Positions 1-7,673 of a DNA stretch of 34,195 bases are shown here, piece by piece. The DNA comes from Bacteroidia bacterium (GTDB taxonomy: Bacteria; Bacteroidota; Bacteroidia; SpSt-205). The notes under the pieces were generated by a model that was given only the letters and a program-made list of their open reading frames with translations, did no database searches and was not told the origin of the DNA. Positions within the stretch are counted from its first letter, which is position 1; each line of letters begins with the position of its first letter. The stretch lies in the NCBI GenBank assembly GCA_025062295.1, contig JANXAJ010000023.1, forward strand, positions 1 through 34,195, given 5' to 3'. The position numbers and the translations under genes are program-made.

Positions 1-182
1 CAGCGCCTACGGCGCTGGCGCACACTAACTGCCCCCTAAAAGAAGCACCTCTAAAGACATACCCCCGTCAGAGACACCAAACAGCTATTCCCCTCTTATC
101 CACCCACCACCCACGATCACTCTCACAGAGAGGCGATAAGGAGAAATAGAGTGAGTCCACTGAGTCTCACCTCCCCACTTTC
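1..182. other. Contig-end sequence with a short hairpin, no gene seen
   Basis: The first 17 bases form a perfect hairpin (CAGCGCC, loop TAC, GGCGCTG). No open frame with coding character was found in the rest of this stretch. It lies downstream of the broken gene at 183-749 on the minus strand and could hold its terminator, but the hairpin has no T-tract on either side. Being at the very end of the window, it may be incomplete or of low sequence quality. Confidence 0.4.
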
Positions 183-749
183 TCAATCCCGATGAGCGCC
201 TAAACTGCGAAGGTATCCCACCTGTATTCCCACAAGGGGACCCCTGGCAGGCATGTATTGCCAACTCAAAGCAGCTTCTACAATCACCCCAGCTACCGAA
301 ACTTCTCTCACAGGGAGCCCACTGCCCGTACTGATGACTTGAGGAAAAGGCGCTTCACTCCCTTCCTTTGAAAGGACAAATCCGTGAGAAGCGCCTCCGA
401 CCCCAAGCACTGGAAGAATAAGAAATCTCCGACCTCATTGCCAGCGACTACCGAGCTGAAAAGTGCCCATACCCCCTCGCAGCCGATCTCCTAAGAGCCA
501 CTCCCCCTGTCCGCCGATAAAAAAGGAGTGAATATAAAAACCACCACCCCCCCAAGGCTCAAAGCGGATCCAAGGGAAGGATAAGAGTAGCTTGAACCTT
601 GAAGAGCTTGAACGAAGAGCTTGACCCCTTGAAGCGCAAAGTAGCCCATAGCAAACCATCCCGATCCTCCCACCTCAATTTTGGACTGGGCCCACATCCC
701 ATCTCTGAGGAAAGAAAAGAGAGGATTATAATCAATCCCCGTAGCGCAT
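183..749 (-). pseudogene. Broken gene for a small outer-membrane beta-barrel protein
   Basis: No single frame spans this stretch, but three minus-strand frames read like consecutive pieces of one exported barrel protein of roughly 185-190 residues. A start ATG at 749-747 follows a TATATTTA box by 4 bases and runs into a stop after five codons; one extra G in the G4 run (plus 737-740) would open a hydrophobic stretch (GLIIILSFLSS). A second frame then gives GMWAQSKIEVGGSGWF, where WA|Q resembles the signal-peptide end of the other secreted proteins here. That frame shifts again at a C7 run (547-553) into GGFYIHSFFIGGQGEW, is stopped by TGA at 437-435, and continues in the same frame to VGIQVGYLRSLG at 183. 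Alternating hydrophobic/polar residues and many Gly and aromatic residues suggest beta strands. Sequencing errors near the contig end, or phase variation at the homopolymer, are alternatives to true decay. The family is not recognised. Confidence 0.5.
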
Positions 750-753
750 GGTG

Positions 754-761
754 TAAATATA
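754..761 (-). promoter_or_regulatory. Candidate -7 box (TATATTTA) of the broken gene
   Basis: TATATTTA on the minus strand matches the Bacteroidota -7 consensus TAnnTTTG except for the last base. It ends 4 bases before the ATG at 749, the same spacing seen at intact genes here. It supports 749 as the original start of the broken gene. Confidence 0.4.
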
Positions 762-795
762 TAAAATTTTCTCAGCTCCCCTGACAAAGGGCGAC

Positions 796-2232
796 CTACC
801 AGTGAGCTATCCGCTCCTGAAAGACCTCTCCAGTAGGAGCGTAGAGTAAAACAAGGTAGACGCCCTTCTTGATAGGCAAGGGGAAGGTTTGCGTTTCCCC
901 ACCTTCTGCAGAGAAGGGCAGATCAAGAAGAAGGTGTCCTGCTACAGAATATACTACTAATCGGTAGTTCCCACCCACTTCAGGGGTAAAAGTTAGTCTC
1001 GGCGGGTCCTGACGCCATTGAAGCTCTGGTCGCAGCCTACCACAGCCGTTTACCTCCATGAGAGCGATTTCTTTTTCTGAGCCGCTCGTCGTACGCTCTA
1101 CGAGCCGATAATAGATGACCTTTCCTGTAGGATGAAGATCATATACCCGATAGGTCTTAGGGCCGCTGTGCTCATAGGGAGCCTGCTCAGCGACCACTTC
1201 CCAGGTCTGACGATTCAGGGAGCGCTCTACCCGAAAAGACTCCACCCCCTCTTCAACCGCTGTAGTCCAGCGAATCTCAACTGCTTCACCCATACAGCGA
1301 GCAGTGTATTCCACAAGCGTTACAGGAAGAGGCGCAGCATAAGTAAAGGGTATAAAACGCACATGAGGACATGCAAGCTCAGCACGGTAGCACAGAATGT
1401 AAGTCTGACCCGGCGTCAGTCCCGTCATCTGATTGGATGAAAAAAAGTCTGTAGGGCCGCTAATCAGTCCGCAGCTTGAGTTGTACAGCCACCAGGTGAG
1501 CGAAGTCAGATTCCCCCCTCCTCCACAGTAGTTTTCATGCCCACCATTGTGCCACATAGTGGTATTTACAGCGGTAAAGGACATACAGAACTGAACTTCT
1601 GAAAATTGATCAGCATAGGGAGAAAAATATATACTCCCACAGTTAGCGTCAAGCCAGGCAAAGGTCAGCCCAGCTGTAGAGTTAGAGGGCCAATTGCATA
1701 GGTTGGTAAGGCAGAGGTTCCCACAGTGATTGCATGCTCTCCTCAAACAGATATTGAAGTTCAAATATCTATCCCCAGGTCCTGGACAATTAAACCCACG
1801 AACTTGAACCATATAGTACCTGTTGGGCTGTACGCGCACATCCACATAATGGCTGGTGTTATTACCGCTTACTGCCGTACCCAAAAAGTCTATATCGCAG
1901 TGGATAGCCTGAGCGTTAGTAGGCATGCAATTGGGGGCACTATTGTAGGGCCCATAGATAGCAAGTGTCCCCGTACAATTCGGTAGGTTTGTAACATCTA
2001 TCTCCAGCCTCAGGACGCTATCCGTAGCCCCTGCCTGGAACCAGTACCAGACGGATTGACCTACAGTACCGAAGCAGGCCGTAGGTTCTCCACCCTGAGC
2101 TGTCGCGTTTTGAGTGGTTTGCCCATTTCTACAGGAGCCGATAGAGAGCTGAAGGGCATTTGCGCAGTTATCATTAGGTGGCTGGGCAAGAAGGAGATTT
2201 GCCCACAGAGACAAAAAAAGCACCCGTTTCAT
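796..2232 (-). CDS. Large secreted protein with PPNDNC-type N-terminal domain and C-terminal sorting-like domain
   Basis: This 478-residue exported protein of unknown function probably sits on the cell surface. Residues 1-16 are a signal peptide ending LLLA|Q, followed at 18-26 by PPNDNCANA, an opening common to Bacteroidota secreted proteins with a pre-peptidase-like beta domain. The middle is cysteine-rich (about 160-290). At 302-311 LPVTLVEYTA begins the fibronectin-like module that often precedes a T9SS sorting domain, with the typical RWTTAVEEGVESFRVERS stretch. The last 75 residues (YRLVVYSVAGHLLLDL ... KGVYLVLLY) resemble a type A C-terminal domain without a textbook ending. The start overlaps the stop of the upstream small secreted protein as ATGA, so the two are probably translated together. 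Recognition as a T9SS-type cargo is by pattern; no enzymatic motif was seen. Confidence 0.85.
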   Translation of the reverse strand: MKRVLFLSLWANLLLAQPPNDNCANALQLSIGSCRNGQTTQNATAQGGEPTACFGTVGQSVWYWFQAGATDSVLRLEIDVTNLPNCTGTLAIYGPYNSAPNCMPTNAQAIHCDIDFLGTAVSGNNTSHYVDVRVQPNRYYMVQVRGFNCPGPGDRYLNFNICLRRACNHCGNLCLTNLCNWPSNSTAGLTFAWLDANCGSIYFSPYADQFSEVQFCMSFTAVNTTMWHNGGHENYCGGGGNLTSLTWWLYNSSCGLISGPTDFFSSNQMTGLTPGQTYILCYRAELACPHVRFIPFTYAAPLPVTLVEYTARCMGEAVEIRWTTAVEEGVESFRVERSLNRQTWEVVAEQAPYEHSGPKTYRVYDLHPTGKVIYYRLVERTTSGSEKEIALMEVNGCGRLRPELQWRQDPPRLTFTPEVGGNYRLVVYSVAGHLLLDLPFSAEGGETQTFPLPIKKGVYLVLLYAPTGEVFQERIAHW

Positions 2233-2498
2233 AGCTGCTCAGGTTTTTGAGGAGATGGCCGGAAAAACGGCACGACCTGAGTAGAATCTGGACTCACAGG
2301 CGCTGATGACCTATGGGGTGCCACCTCTTCTTGGTTAGAGCTTTCCATAATGCGAGATTTATCATAGGGAGAGAGGCGTCTTTCAGACGGCTCGGCAAGC
2401 TGCACCCCTACAGACTGACTCAGTGGAACTTTCCTCTCTCCTTGAGCCCATAGCATACTTCCCAGCAGAGAAAAGATGAGACATGCGTCCAATCGCAT
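2229..2498 (-). CDS. Small secreted protein, function unknown
   Basis: This 89-residue protein has a signal peptide (MRLDACLIFSLLGSMLWA|Q, residues 1-19) followed by a polar, Pro/Ser-rich, presumably disordered tail ending PFFRPSPQKPEQL. No family is recognised. A longer reading from 2615 is possible but would overlap the end of the Omp85 gene by 52 bases and bury the signal peptide. The ATG at 2498 lies 6 bases after a perfect TATCTTTG box, which decides the start. Its TGA overlaps the ATG of the next gene (ATGA, 2229-2232), suggesting the two secreted proteins act together, perhaps as a small partner of the large surface protein. The partner role is inference. Confidence 0.75.
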   Translation of the reverse strand: MRLDACLIFSLLGSMLWAQGERKVPLSQSVGVQLAEPSERRLSPYDKSRIMESSNQEEVAPHRSSAPVSPDSTQVVPFFRPSPQKPEQL

Positions 2499-2504
2499 AC
2501 GACA

Positions 2505-2535
2505 CAAAGATAAAAAAAATTCTTTCCAAACCAAA
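2505..2535 (-). promoter_or_regulatory. Full -33/-7 promoter (TTTG-N19-TATCTTTG) before the small secreted gene
   Basis: On the minus strand TTTG (plus 2535-2532) is followed by exactly 19 bases and then TATCTTTG (plus 2512-2505). This matches the Bacteroidota primary sigma factor consensus (TTTG, N19-21, TAnnTTTG). The box ends 6 bases before the ATG at 2498. The spacer has eight consecutive Ts. It allows the two secreted genes to be transcribed separately from the Omp85 gene upstream. Confidence 0.75.
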
Positions 2536-2563
2536 GGCGCCTCTGAGAGGCACTGCTTTTGGG

Positions 2564-4138
2564 CTAAAACTCCGATACCCATTCCAATCTCACGAGTGCT
2601 CGACGCAGGTCCCACGGCGCATTCGGGAGACGTCCCACAGCGAATGTCAATCTCAGAATCCCCATTGAAAGGCGACTCTGTAAAATCAGACCCATCCCAT
2701 ACAGGGTGTGTTCCCCCCTTGAGAAGATGTCTATACGGGTTCCCTCTATGAATACCCCTAAATAATCTGCCTCCTCTATGTGGAGACGCCCTTCTCCCAC
2801 CAGATGTAGGTAGCCTGCTGTTGGAAAGGTATTTTCAGCAAAAGCGCGTAGGGAAGCAGCTCCTCCTGCTCGGAAGAGCTCATTCTCAAAGGCACCACCC
2901 TCACTGAGGAAACGATATCCATGAACACCCGTACGAAGTGAGAGAAGAGTACCAAGAGGAATGTACCTTTCTATACTTCCTGTAAGCTCCTGGTAAGGGC
3001 TTTTCGCTGGCAGTCGTTCATAGGCAAGCCGAGGAAGGAGAGGATTTCGCAGGTATCCCCGCTGCCCTTGAGTCCCTAAGAGAGAGGCTTTCCACCCTCG
3101 GCGAGGGGCTGCGCGCCAGTCTAAAGCCTCATACTCCCATCCCAACCGAATCCCCCTTCGACGAAAATCCAGAATAGGGGGTGGAGGCCATGTCCATTCT
3201 CGGTAGATTTGAGGATTGAGAAGCCGAGAGGCAAGCCCTTGATAGCCCACTACCAGTGAAATACTGGGAGTCAAACGATACTTCACTTGGGTCTGAGCCT
3301 CGCGAGTAAGGAAAGAGGTGTCTTGACGCCACAGGGAGAAACCCATTTGCACTTCCATGGAGCCGCGCACGAGGTAGGGCACGGCACCTGAGAGGCGAAG
3401 CTGCTGGGAGCCCCCCGGCAGTTGAGAGTAACGAACCTCCATTTTTTCCCCTAACCGCAAAGGACTCACTAAAAGAAGGTCAAGATGCCCTATCACTTGC
3501 GGCTTCCCACTCCCTATGAGCGAAAGAGCTCCATCTATCCGATTTGCCGCCTTAGGCTTGACCTCTACTTCAATCCAAGCTAGTCCCGGAAAGAGCCAGA
3601 GACGAGGGGTATCTACAAGGGTAGCATAGGGGCTACTGCGGAGGCGACGAGCGAGGGCCTCCCACTGGCTGACCCTTAGAGGCTCTCCCGGACGCAGACC
3701 CGTAATCTGATAAAAAGCACCGCGAGGCGCTGGCCATCGTCCGCGTATAATGATAGTATCTAACCGAACAGGAGCACCAGAGGAAATCCCAAGAGTGCCC
3801 TGACAGTTCCCTTCTTCATCACAAGAGAAACGCTTCCATCTCACACTAGCATAGAGGTATCCTTCTTCCAGAAACTGCCGCTGAAAGCGGTGAGGAATCT
3901 CATATAAGAGCTGTGGAGTGATCACCTTTCTATGCCAGCGCCGCTGAAAGGAGCGCGGGATTATGCCTGTCGTATCCCCCTCCCAACAGAGCACGGTCAT
4001 TCTGTACCTCGGACCCGGCTGGAGAGCCGCATGCCAGTAACCCTGTGCTTGAGCAAGCCCGGCCCCTCGGCTGGTATCCTCCCATCCTTGAGTACCAGAA
4101 ACTCCAAAAAGCAAACTCTGAAGCCACAATACCCCCAT
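2564..4138 (-). CDS. Omp85-superfamily outer membrane protein (BamA/TamA-like)
   Basis: This 524-residue protein looks like an Omp85-family barrel that would insert or export proteins or lipids at the outer membrane. Residues about 30-200 are periplasmic with POTRA-like content (RLDTIIIRGRWPAPRGAFYQ, GLRPGEPL). From about 200 to the terminal Phe (LVRLEWVSEF) it is a run of amphipathic strands. The diagnostic loop-6 region is FRAGGAASLRAFAENTF at 422-438, where LRAF stands in place of the usual VRGF/Y with the key Arg kept. It is shorter than BamA (about 800) and has room for only one or two POTRA domains, so it is probably not the main BamA. The ATG follows the MATE stop by one base (TGA-G-ATG), so it is translationally coupled to the exporter. 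The signal peptide is weak (hydrophobic residues 3-13). Confidence 0.8.
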   Translation of the reverse strand: MGVLWLQSLLFGVSGTQGWEDTSRGAGLAQAQGYWHAALQPGPRYRMTVLCWEGDTTGIIPRSFQRRWHRKVITPQLLYEIPHRFQRQFLEEGYLYASVRWKRFSCDEEGNCQGTLGISSGAPVRLDTIIIRGRWPAPRGAFYQITGLRPGEPLRVSQWEALARRLRSSPYATLVDTPRLWLFPGLAWIEVEVKPKAANRIDGALSLIGSGKPQVIGHLDLLLVSPLRLGEKMEVRYSQLPGGSQQLRLSGAVPYLVRGSMEVQMGFSLWRQDTSFLTREAQTQVKYRLTPSISLVVGYQGLASRLLNPQIYREWTWPPPPILDFRRRGIRLGWEYEALDWRAAPRRGWKASLLGTQGQRGYLRNPLLPRLAYERLPAKSPYQELTGSIERYIPLGTLLSLRTGVHGYRFLSEGGAFENELFRAGGAASLRAFAENTFPTAGYLHLVGEGRLHIEEADYLGVFIEGTRIDIFSRGEHTLYGMGLILQSRLSMGILRLTFAVGRLPNAPWDLRRALVRLEWVSEF

Positions 4139-4139
4139 C

Positions 4140-5450
4140 TCAACTCAGGACCAGAGAGACCCTTGAGAGGCGCTCTATTTGGCGCCGCCAAAGAAAATAC
4201 AGTACCCCAGCTGAGGGAATCCAATATACCCATTCCGCCGACCACATCCATGTCAAGCTAACGCTCATCTGATCCATAGAAGAAGCATATCCTACATACA
4301 ATAAAATAATCCCCACTTCCACAAGGAAAGCCTGCACTACTCTCCCCACTCCTACCACCGCAGAAAGAAGAAGGGCAGAGGGCGGCATAAGAATGAGAGA
4401 AATCCCAATTATCCAGAGGTCTTGCCTAACTTGTACCTGGAGAGCGATGTCTTTTGTGAAGATTTGAACAATCAGAGGAGCACATCCAATAAGACCTATG
4501 CAGATTAGGATATTGAGTCCTTGACTCAAGACCAAGGCTCTCCGAAGAGCGGCTACGAGATTAGGACGATCCTTAGCTCCCCAGAAAAAGCCTGTCAGGG
4601 TCCCTACTGCCGTTGAAAAAGCCCAAGTAGGCAGCATACAGAAGCTATAGAGGCTACGGACTATATTAGCTGCAGCGAGAGCAAACTGACCTCGCCGTTC
4701 TATGAGTAAGAAGAAAAAGACCCATCCCGCCATTCCAATCAAATGTTGAAGCACGGCAGGTCCTGCATATCTAAAGAGGGGCTTAATCCAAAGCCCCGCA
4801 GAGGCCCCCCCTTCCAATCGATAGGCTTGCCGAGTCAAAGCCCAGAAGAGATACGCTGTGGCAAGATACTGGGAGAGGACAGACCCTGCAATCACTCCCT
4901 TAAGCCCCCATTCCAGCCCAATCACAAAAAGAGCATTCAAAAGGAGATTGATAGATGCCAGGAGAAGATTCGCTTGAAGGATGAATGAAGTCTGAGCAGT
5001 ACCGCTGTAGTACCCACGCAGAATACCAAAGAGAATCAATGCAGGGAGCTCAAGGCTTCGCCCTTGGAGGAATACGGTCGTGGTATGGATTGTCTCTATG
5101 TCATGAAGGAGGAGAGGCAAGAGAGAAGGAACACTCGCAATCACGCCCATTGTCAGAAGAAGACCTACCGCCCCTCCTATCCAGAGCGATTGACGCAGGA
5201 GGGCACTCAATTCTTTAGCTCGGTCTGCCCCCAGCAGCTGAGCACTCAAGACTTGAACCCCTGTGCCCAGTCCAAGTCCTACAAATCCTATTGTAAGAAA
5301 AAAAAGAACACCAATACCCCCAGCCGCCAACTCTGTTTGTCCCAGTAGCCCTAAGAAGGCAGTATCTATTAGGGATACAAGGTTTTGAGCAAGGCTGGCA
5401 CCCATAATAGGCAAGGCAAGCCGAAGGATCTGCTTATAGGAGGACTGCAT
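4140..5450 (-). CDS. MATE family multidrug/metabolite efflux transporter
   Basis: This 436-residue inner membrane protein has about 12 hydrophobic segments arranged as two six-helix halves, as expected for MATE (NorM/DinF) antiporters that use an H+ or Na+ gradient to expel small molecules. The N-terminal half shows the family pattern LRLALPIMGASLAQNLVSL and IDTAFLGLLGQTELAAGGI, and length fits the family (430-480). The substrate cannot be told from sequence. Its ATG overlaps the stop of the upstream ABC ATPase by one base (TAATG), and the downstream Omp85 gene begins one base after its stop. Co-translation with an ABC ATPase and an outer-membrane barrel is unusual and hints at a shared export task, but this is inference. 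Confidence 0.92.
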   Translation of the reverse strand: MQSSYKQILRLALPIMGASLAQNLVSLIDTAFLGLLGQTELAAGGIGVLFFLTIGFVGLGLGTGVQVLSAQLLGADRAKELSALLRQSLWIGGAVGLLLTMGVIASVPSLLPLLLHDIETIHTTTVFLQGRSLELPALILFGILRGYYSGTAQTSFILQANLLLASINLLLNALFVIGLEWGLKGVIAGSVLSQYLATAYLFWALTRQAYRLEGGASAGLWIKPLFRYAGPAVLQHLIGMAGWVFFFLLIERRGQFALAAANIVRSLYSFCMLPTWAFSTAVGTLTGFFWGAKDRPNLVAALRRALVLSQGLNILICIGLIGCAPLIVQIFTKDIALQVQVRQDLWIIGISLILMPPSALLLSAVVGVGRVVQAFLVEVGIILLYVGYASSMDQMSVSLTWMWSAEWVYWIPSAGVLYFLWRRQIERLSRVSLVLS

Positions 5451-6154
5451 TAGGTAACTGGAAGGTGGGCAGCTCGCCGATCCTCAGCAATAAGCCCATC
5501 TCGCAGAATAAGCTGCCGCCGAGTGCGAGCAGCTACATCAGGCTCATGCGTAACGATCACAACTGTGTGTCCTTGGGCATTTAGCTCTAGAAAGAGTCGT
5601 AGGATCTCATCACTGGTAGCTGAGTCCAGATTTCCTGTAGGCTCGTCTGCCAGCAGAAGCGAGGGGCGATTCACAAGGGCTCGGGCGATAGCGACCCGCT
5701 GCCGCTGCCCCCCAGAGAGTTCATTCGGACGATGATGAAGGCGATCCCCCAACCCCACCGCCTCCAGCACCTGCTGAGCCCGCCTCAGGCGCTCCCTCCG
5801 CCCTACACCTGCATATACAAGGGGAAGCGCAACATTCTCAAGGGCAGTGTAGCGAGGAAGAAGATGAAAGGTCTGAAATACAAATCCTATCTCTTTGTTT
5901 CGCAGACGAGCCAGCTCTTTATCTGAAAGCCCTGTCGTATCTCTTCCCGCTAAAATATAGCGCCCAGCCGTCGGCACATCTAAGCATCCCAAAATATGCA
6001 TCAGCGTGCTTTTGCCCGAGCCAGAGGGACCTATAATGGCAATCATCTCTCCTGCCTCTACTTCAAACGAAACACCCCGCAGAGCCCATACCCCTTCCTT
6101 ACCCATGGGATAAAACTTCTTCAAACCTTCTACTCGGATGACGAAAGGGGGCAT
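5450..6154 (-). CDS. ABC transporter ATP-binding protein (LolD/MacB-type)
   Basis: This 234-residue cytoplasmic ATPase has all the ABC motifs: Walker [10 protein letters not shown] (42-50), Q-loop FQTFHLLP (Q94), signature LSGGQRQR (146-153), Walker B LLLADE (166-171) followed by PTGNLDS, and the switch His in VTHE (H203). The NLDSATS and FQTFHLLP patterns place it in the LolD/MacB/FtsE subfamily, which normally energises a four-helix permease for lipoprotein release, export or cell division. No such permease lies in this window; the coupled downstream gene is a MATE transporter. Its start follows the ferredoxin stop by one base (TAG-G-ATG). It may work with a permease encoded elsewhere. Confidence 0.95.
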   Translation of the reverse strand: MPPFVIRVEGLKKFYPMGKEGVWALRGVSFEVEAGEMIAIIGPSGSGKSTLMHILGCLDVPTAGRYILAGRDTTGLSDKELARLRNKEIGFVFQTFHLLPRYTALENVALPLVYAGVGRRERLRRAQQVLEAVGLGDRLHHRPNELSGGQRQRVAIARALVNRPSLLLADEPTGNLDSATSDEILRLFLELNAQGHTVVIVTHEPDVAARTRRQLILRDGLIAEDRRAAHLPVT

Positions 6155-6155
6155 C

Positions 6156-6560
6156 CTAAGCCCGTTCTAAGTCTTCCAAATAAACCTCTATTATGCTGGG
6201 CGAGGGAGGAGCTCCATCATGAAGAAAAGCTTTTTTCGCCAGAAGTTGCTCAGGTGTCTCGCGGTGATTGGGATCAGGTAGACAGCAATCTACTGGACAT
6301 ACAGCCGCACACTGAGGCTCTTCATGAAAGCCCATACACTCCGTACATTTACTCGGAACGATATAGTAGTATTCAGTAGAGATGGGGGCATGAGGTGCAT
6401 CTGCGTCTAATGAAAGGCCGTTCCCAAGCTCTATCTGTCCAGCAAGAGCTGTCCCTTCTCTATAACGCCACTGAACCCCCCCTTCATAGATTGCATTGTT
6501 AGGACACTCAGGTTCGCATGCCCCGCAGTTAATGCAGTCATCTGTGATGTGGATAGCCAT
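6156..6560 (-). CDS. 4Fe-4S dicluster ferredoxin
   Basis: This 134-residue soluble electron carrier has two cysteine sets. The first is C9-x2-C12-x2-C15-x3-C19-P and the second is C72-x2-C75-x8-C84-x3-C88-P, with extra cysteines at 92-93. The longer gap in the second set resembles the Alvin/YfhL-type ferredoxins, and a roughly 50-residue stretch separates the two sets. The partner redox enzyme is not evident. It is the first gene of the minus-strand run, followed after one base by the ABC ATPase. The ATG lies 6 bases after TACCTTTG, which fixes the start and implies an almost leaderless message. Confidence 0.92.
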   Translation of the reverse strand: MAIHITDDCINCGACEPECPNNAIYEGGVQWRYREGTALAGQIELGNGLSLDADAPHAPISTEYYYIVPSKCTECMGFHEEPQCAAVCPVDCCLPDPNHRETPEQLLAKKAFLHDGAPPSPSIIEVYLEDLERA

Positions 6561-6566
6561 AATCTA

Positions 6567-6574
6567 CAAAGGTA
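6567..6574 (-). promoter_or_regulatory. -7 box TACCTTTG of the ferredoxin operon
   Basis: A perfect TAnnTTTG on the minus strand, 6 bases before the ferredoxin ATG at 6560. No good -33 TTTG at the standard distance was seen. It faces away from the lipoprotein promoter at 6643. Confidence 0.65.
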
Positions 6575-6599
6575 TTAGGTAATAAACAAAACCATTTGA

Positions 6600-6618
6600 C
6601 CTCTCCTTTCCCGAGAGG
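6600..6618. promoter_or_regulatory. Inverted repeat between two divergent promoters, possible operator
   Basis: CCTCTC (6600-6605), a 7-base spacer, and GAGAGG (6613-6618) form a perfect 6-base inverted repeat midway between the divergent boxes at 6567-6574 and 6643-6650. Its position would suit a regulator acting on both genes. No protein is assigned, and a 6-base repeat can arise by chance. Confidence 0.3.
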
Positions 6619-6642
6619 AGGTTCTATCTGAAGAAAGAGTCA

Positions 6643-6650
6643 TACATTTG
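6643..6650 (+). promoter_or_regulatory. -7 box TACATTTG of the collagen-like lipoprotein gene
   Basis: A perfect TAnnTTTG match 4 bases before the ATG at 6655. Transcription would start at or next to the start codon. Confidence 0.65.
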
Positions 6651-6654
6651 CGAA

Positions 6655-7278
6655 ATGCAGCGCATTTCACTCCTTATGGGCGCAGGAATCTGCGCCTTCC
6701 TTCTGAGTTGCCGAGGCAAACAAGGTCCTGAAGGTCCTCAAGGTCCTCCTGGGCGAGACCTCGTTCGTCCCCAGCAGGGTTTTATTGAGGGAGTTGCCCG
6801 AGGAAAAGATGAGAGCGGAAACGCCTTCAGTATTCCCTTCCGCTATACCTACTATTTCGGAGCACCCGGTGAAGCGCAACGAGTGGATGCTAATACTCTA
6901 AGTATAGCTTTCTATCGCGAAGATAGCTTGGGGGTAGGGAACTTATCTATCAGCTTCACCTACAATCGCAACAATCGTCAAGCCTCCGACGTCACTCTCT
7001 CTGGGCTGGCAGCTAACGCTACAGTATCGCCTATTCCCGTTTATACGATTCAACTTCGACCCGAAGTAGGTGGATTCGCTGGTACTTCTCAGAGCGTGAC
7101 GAACCTTGAATTGAGCGGAGACACCCTCATTTCAGGAGAGTTTAGTTTCATCAATCCGCAGTTCAATCCTCCTCTCCCAGTCCCTGGCTTTTCGCCAAAT
7201 ACTTACCCAGATACTGTCAGAGGCCGGTTCAGCGTCCGTCTGATCCCTATTATTTCCTATGGACGGGGCGCTCAGTAA
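6655..7278 (+). CDS. Lipoprotein with a short collagen-like tract, function unknown
   Basis: This 207-residue protein has a lipoprotein signal peptide with lipobox LLSC, so Cys19 should be lipidated. Directly after it, residues 21-35 are five Gly-X-Y triplets (GKQ-GPE-GPQ-GPP-GRD), the same kind of short collagen-like linker that follows the lipidated Cys in many Bacteroidota lipoproteins. The remaining 170 residues look like an all-beta domain and match no family that I recognise. It probably sits on the outer membrane, with the triplets acting as a spacer or trimerising stalk (inference). The ATG is fixed by the TACATTTG box 4 bases upstream. It is a single-gene unit, divergent from the ferredoxin operon. 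Confidence 0.85.
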   Translation: MQRISLLMGAGICAFLLSCRGKQGPEGPQGPPGRDLVRPQQGFIEGVARGKDESGNAFSIPFRYTYYFGAPGEAQRVDANTLSIAFYREDSLGVGNLSISFTYNRNNRQASDVTLSGLAANATVSPIPVYTIQLRPEVGGFAGTSQSVTNLELSGDTLISGEFSFINPQFNPPLPVPGFSPNTYPDTVRGRFSVRLIPIISYGRGAQ

Positions 7279-7673
7279 CCCTTAGGCGTGTAGGAAGAAC
7301 TGCACAGGGTTTCATTAAGCCGTTCATTATTTCTCCCGCAAATTTTAGCGGGCGGTCAGTGTGAATGAATGCGAAGGTTTGATAACTTCATATTCTCTGA
7401 AAGGTGTTTTCAAGCCGCTCATGGAGAGTTCCATACCCCTATAGCGCCAACTAACCTCCTACCAAAAAGAGTCTTGACTTTGCTGCAGTCCTTATCTCCC
7501 TGCCGTTATGTCTTCCTTTCATTCGCTATGCCAGAGCCATCCTGAGCCTCCGAGGATAGTCAAGACAGAAGCTGGCCACTTCTTATGAGAGGGCATGGGT
7601 CATTCCTGGGGCGAGGCAACTTGTCAGCATGTTTTCCCTACTCCCCGGCTGAGAGGATTCCCTCCCTTTCTCT
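7279..7673. other. Non-coding interval between two convergent genes
   Basis: No open frame with coding character spans these 395 bases. They contain a small hairpin (CCCGC at 7335-7339 with GCGGG at 7348-7352) and a wide inverted repeat (GTCTTGACT at 7471-7479 with AGTCAAGAC at 7558-7566). Neither is followed by a good T-tract. The interval lies between the stop of the lipoprotein gene and the stop of the TonB receptor gene, so terminators for both would be expected here. Confidence 0.5.
7471..7566. repeat. Wide 9-base inverted repeat closing a 96-base segment
   Basis: GTCTTGACT (7471-7479) is the exact reverse complement of AGTCAAGAC (7558-7566). The pair could close a 96-base stem-loop, with a smaller ATCCT/AGGAT pairing inside the right arm. 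It does not fit a tRNA: there is no T-loop or cloverleaf. It could be a structured transcript end, a small RNA, or chance. Confidence 0.35.

Noticed and set aside
2499..2615. Longer 128-residue version of the small secreted protein
   Set aside because: It would overlap the Omp85 gene end, hide the signal peptide, and start upstream of a perfect promoter that lies inside the extension.
5450..6154. Naming the ABC ATPase lolD
   Set aside because: Motifs fit LolD, MacB and FtsE relatives equally, and the expected permease is not adjacent.
7471..7566. tRNA or tmRNA-like gene
   Set aside because: The arms pair, but there is no T-loop, anticodon stem or CCA-type acceptor on either strand.
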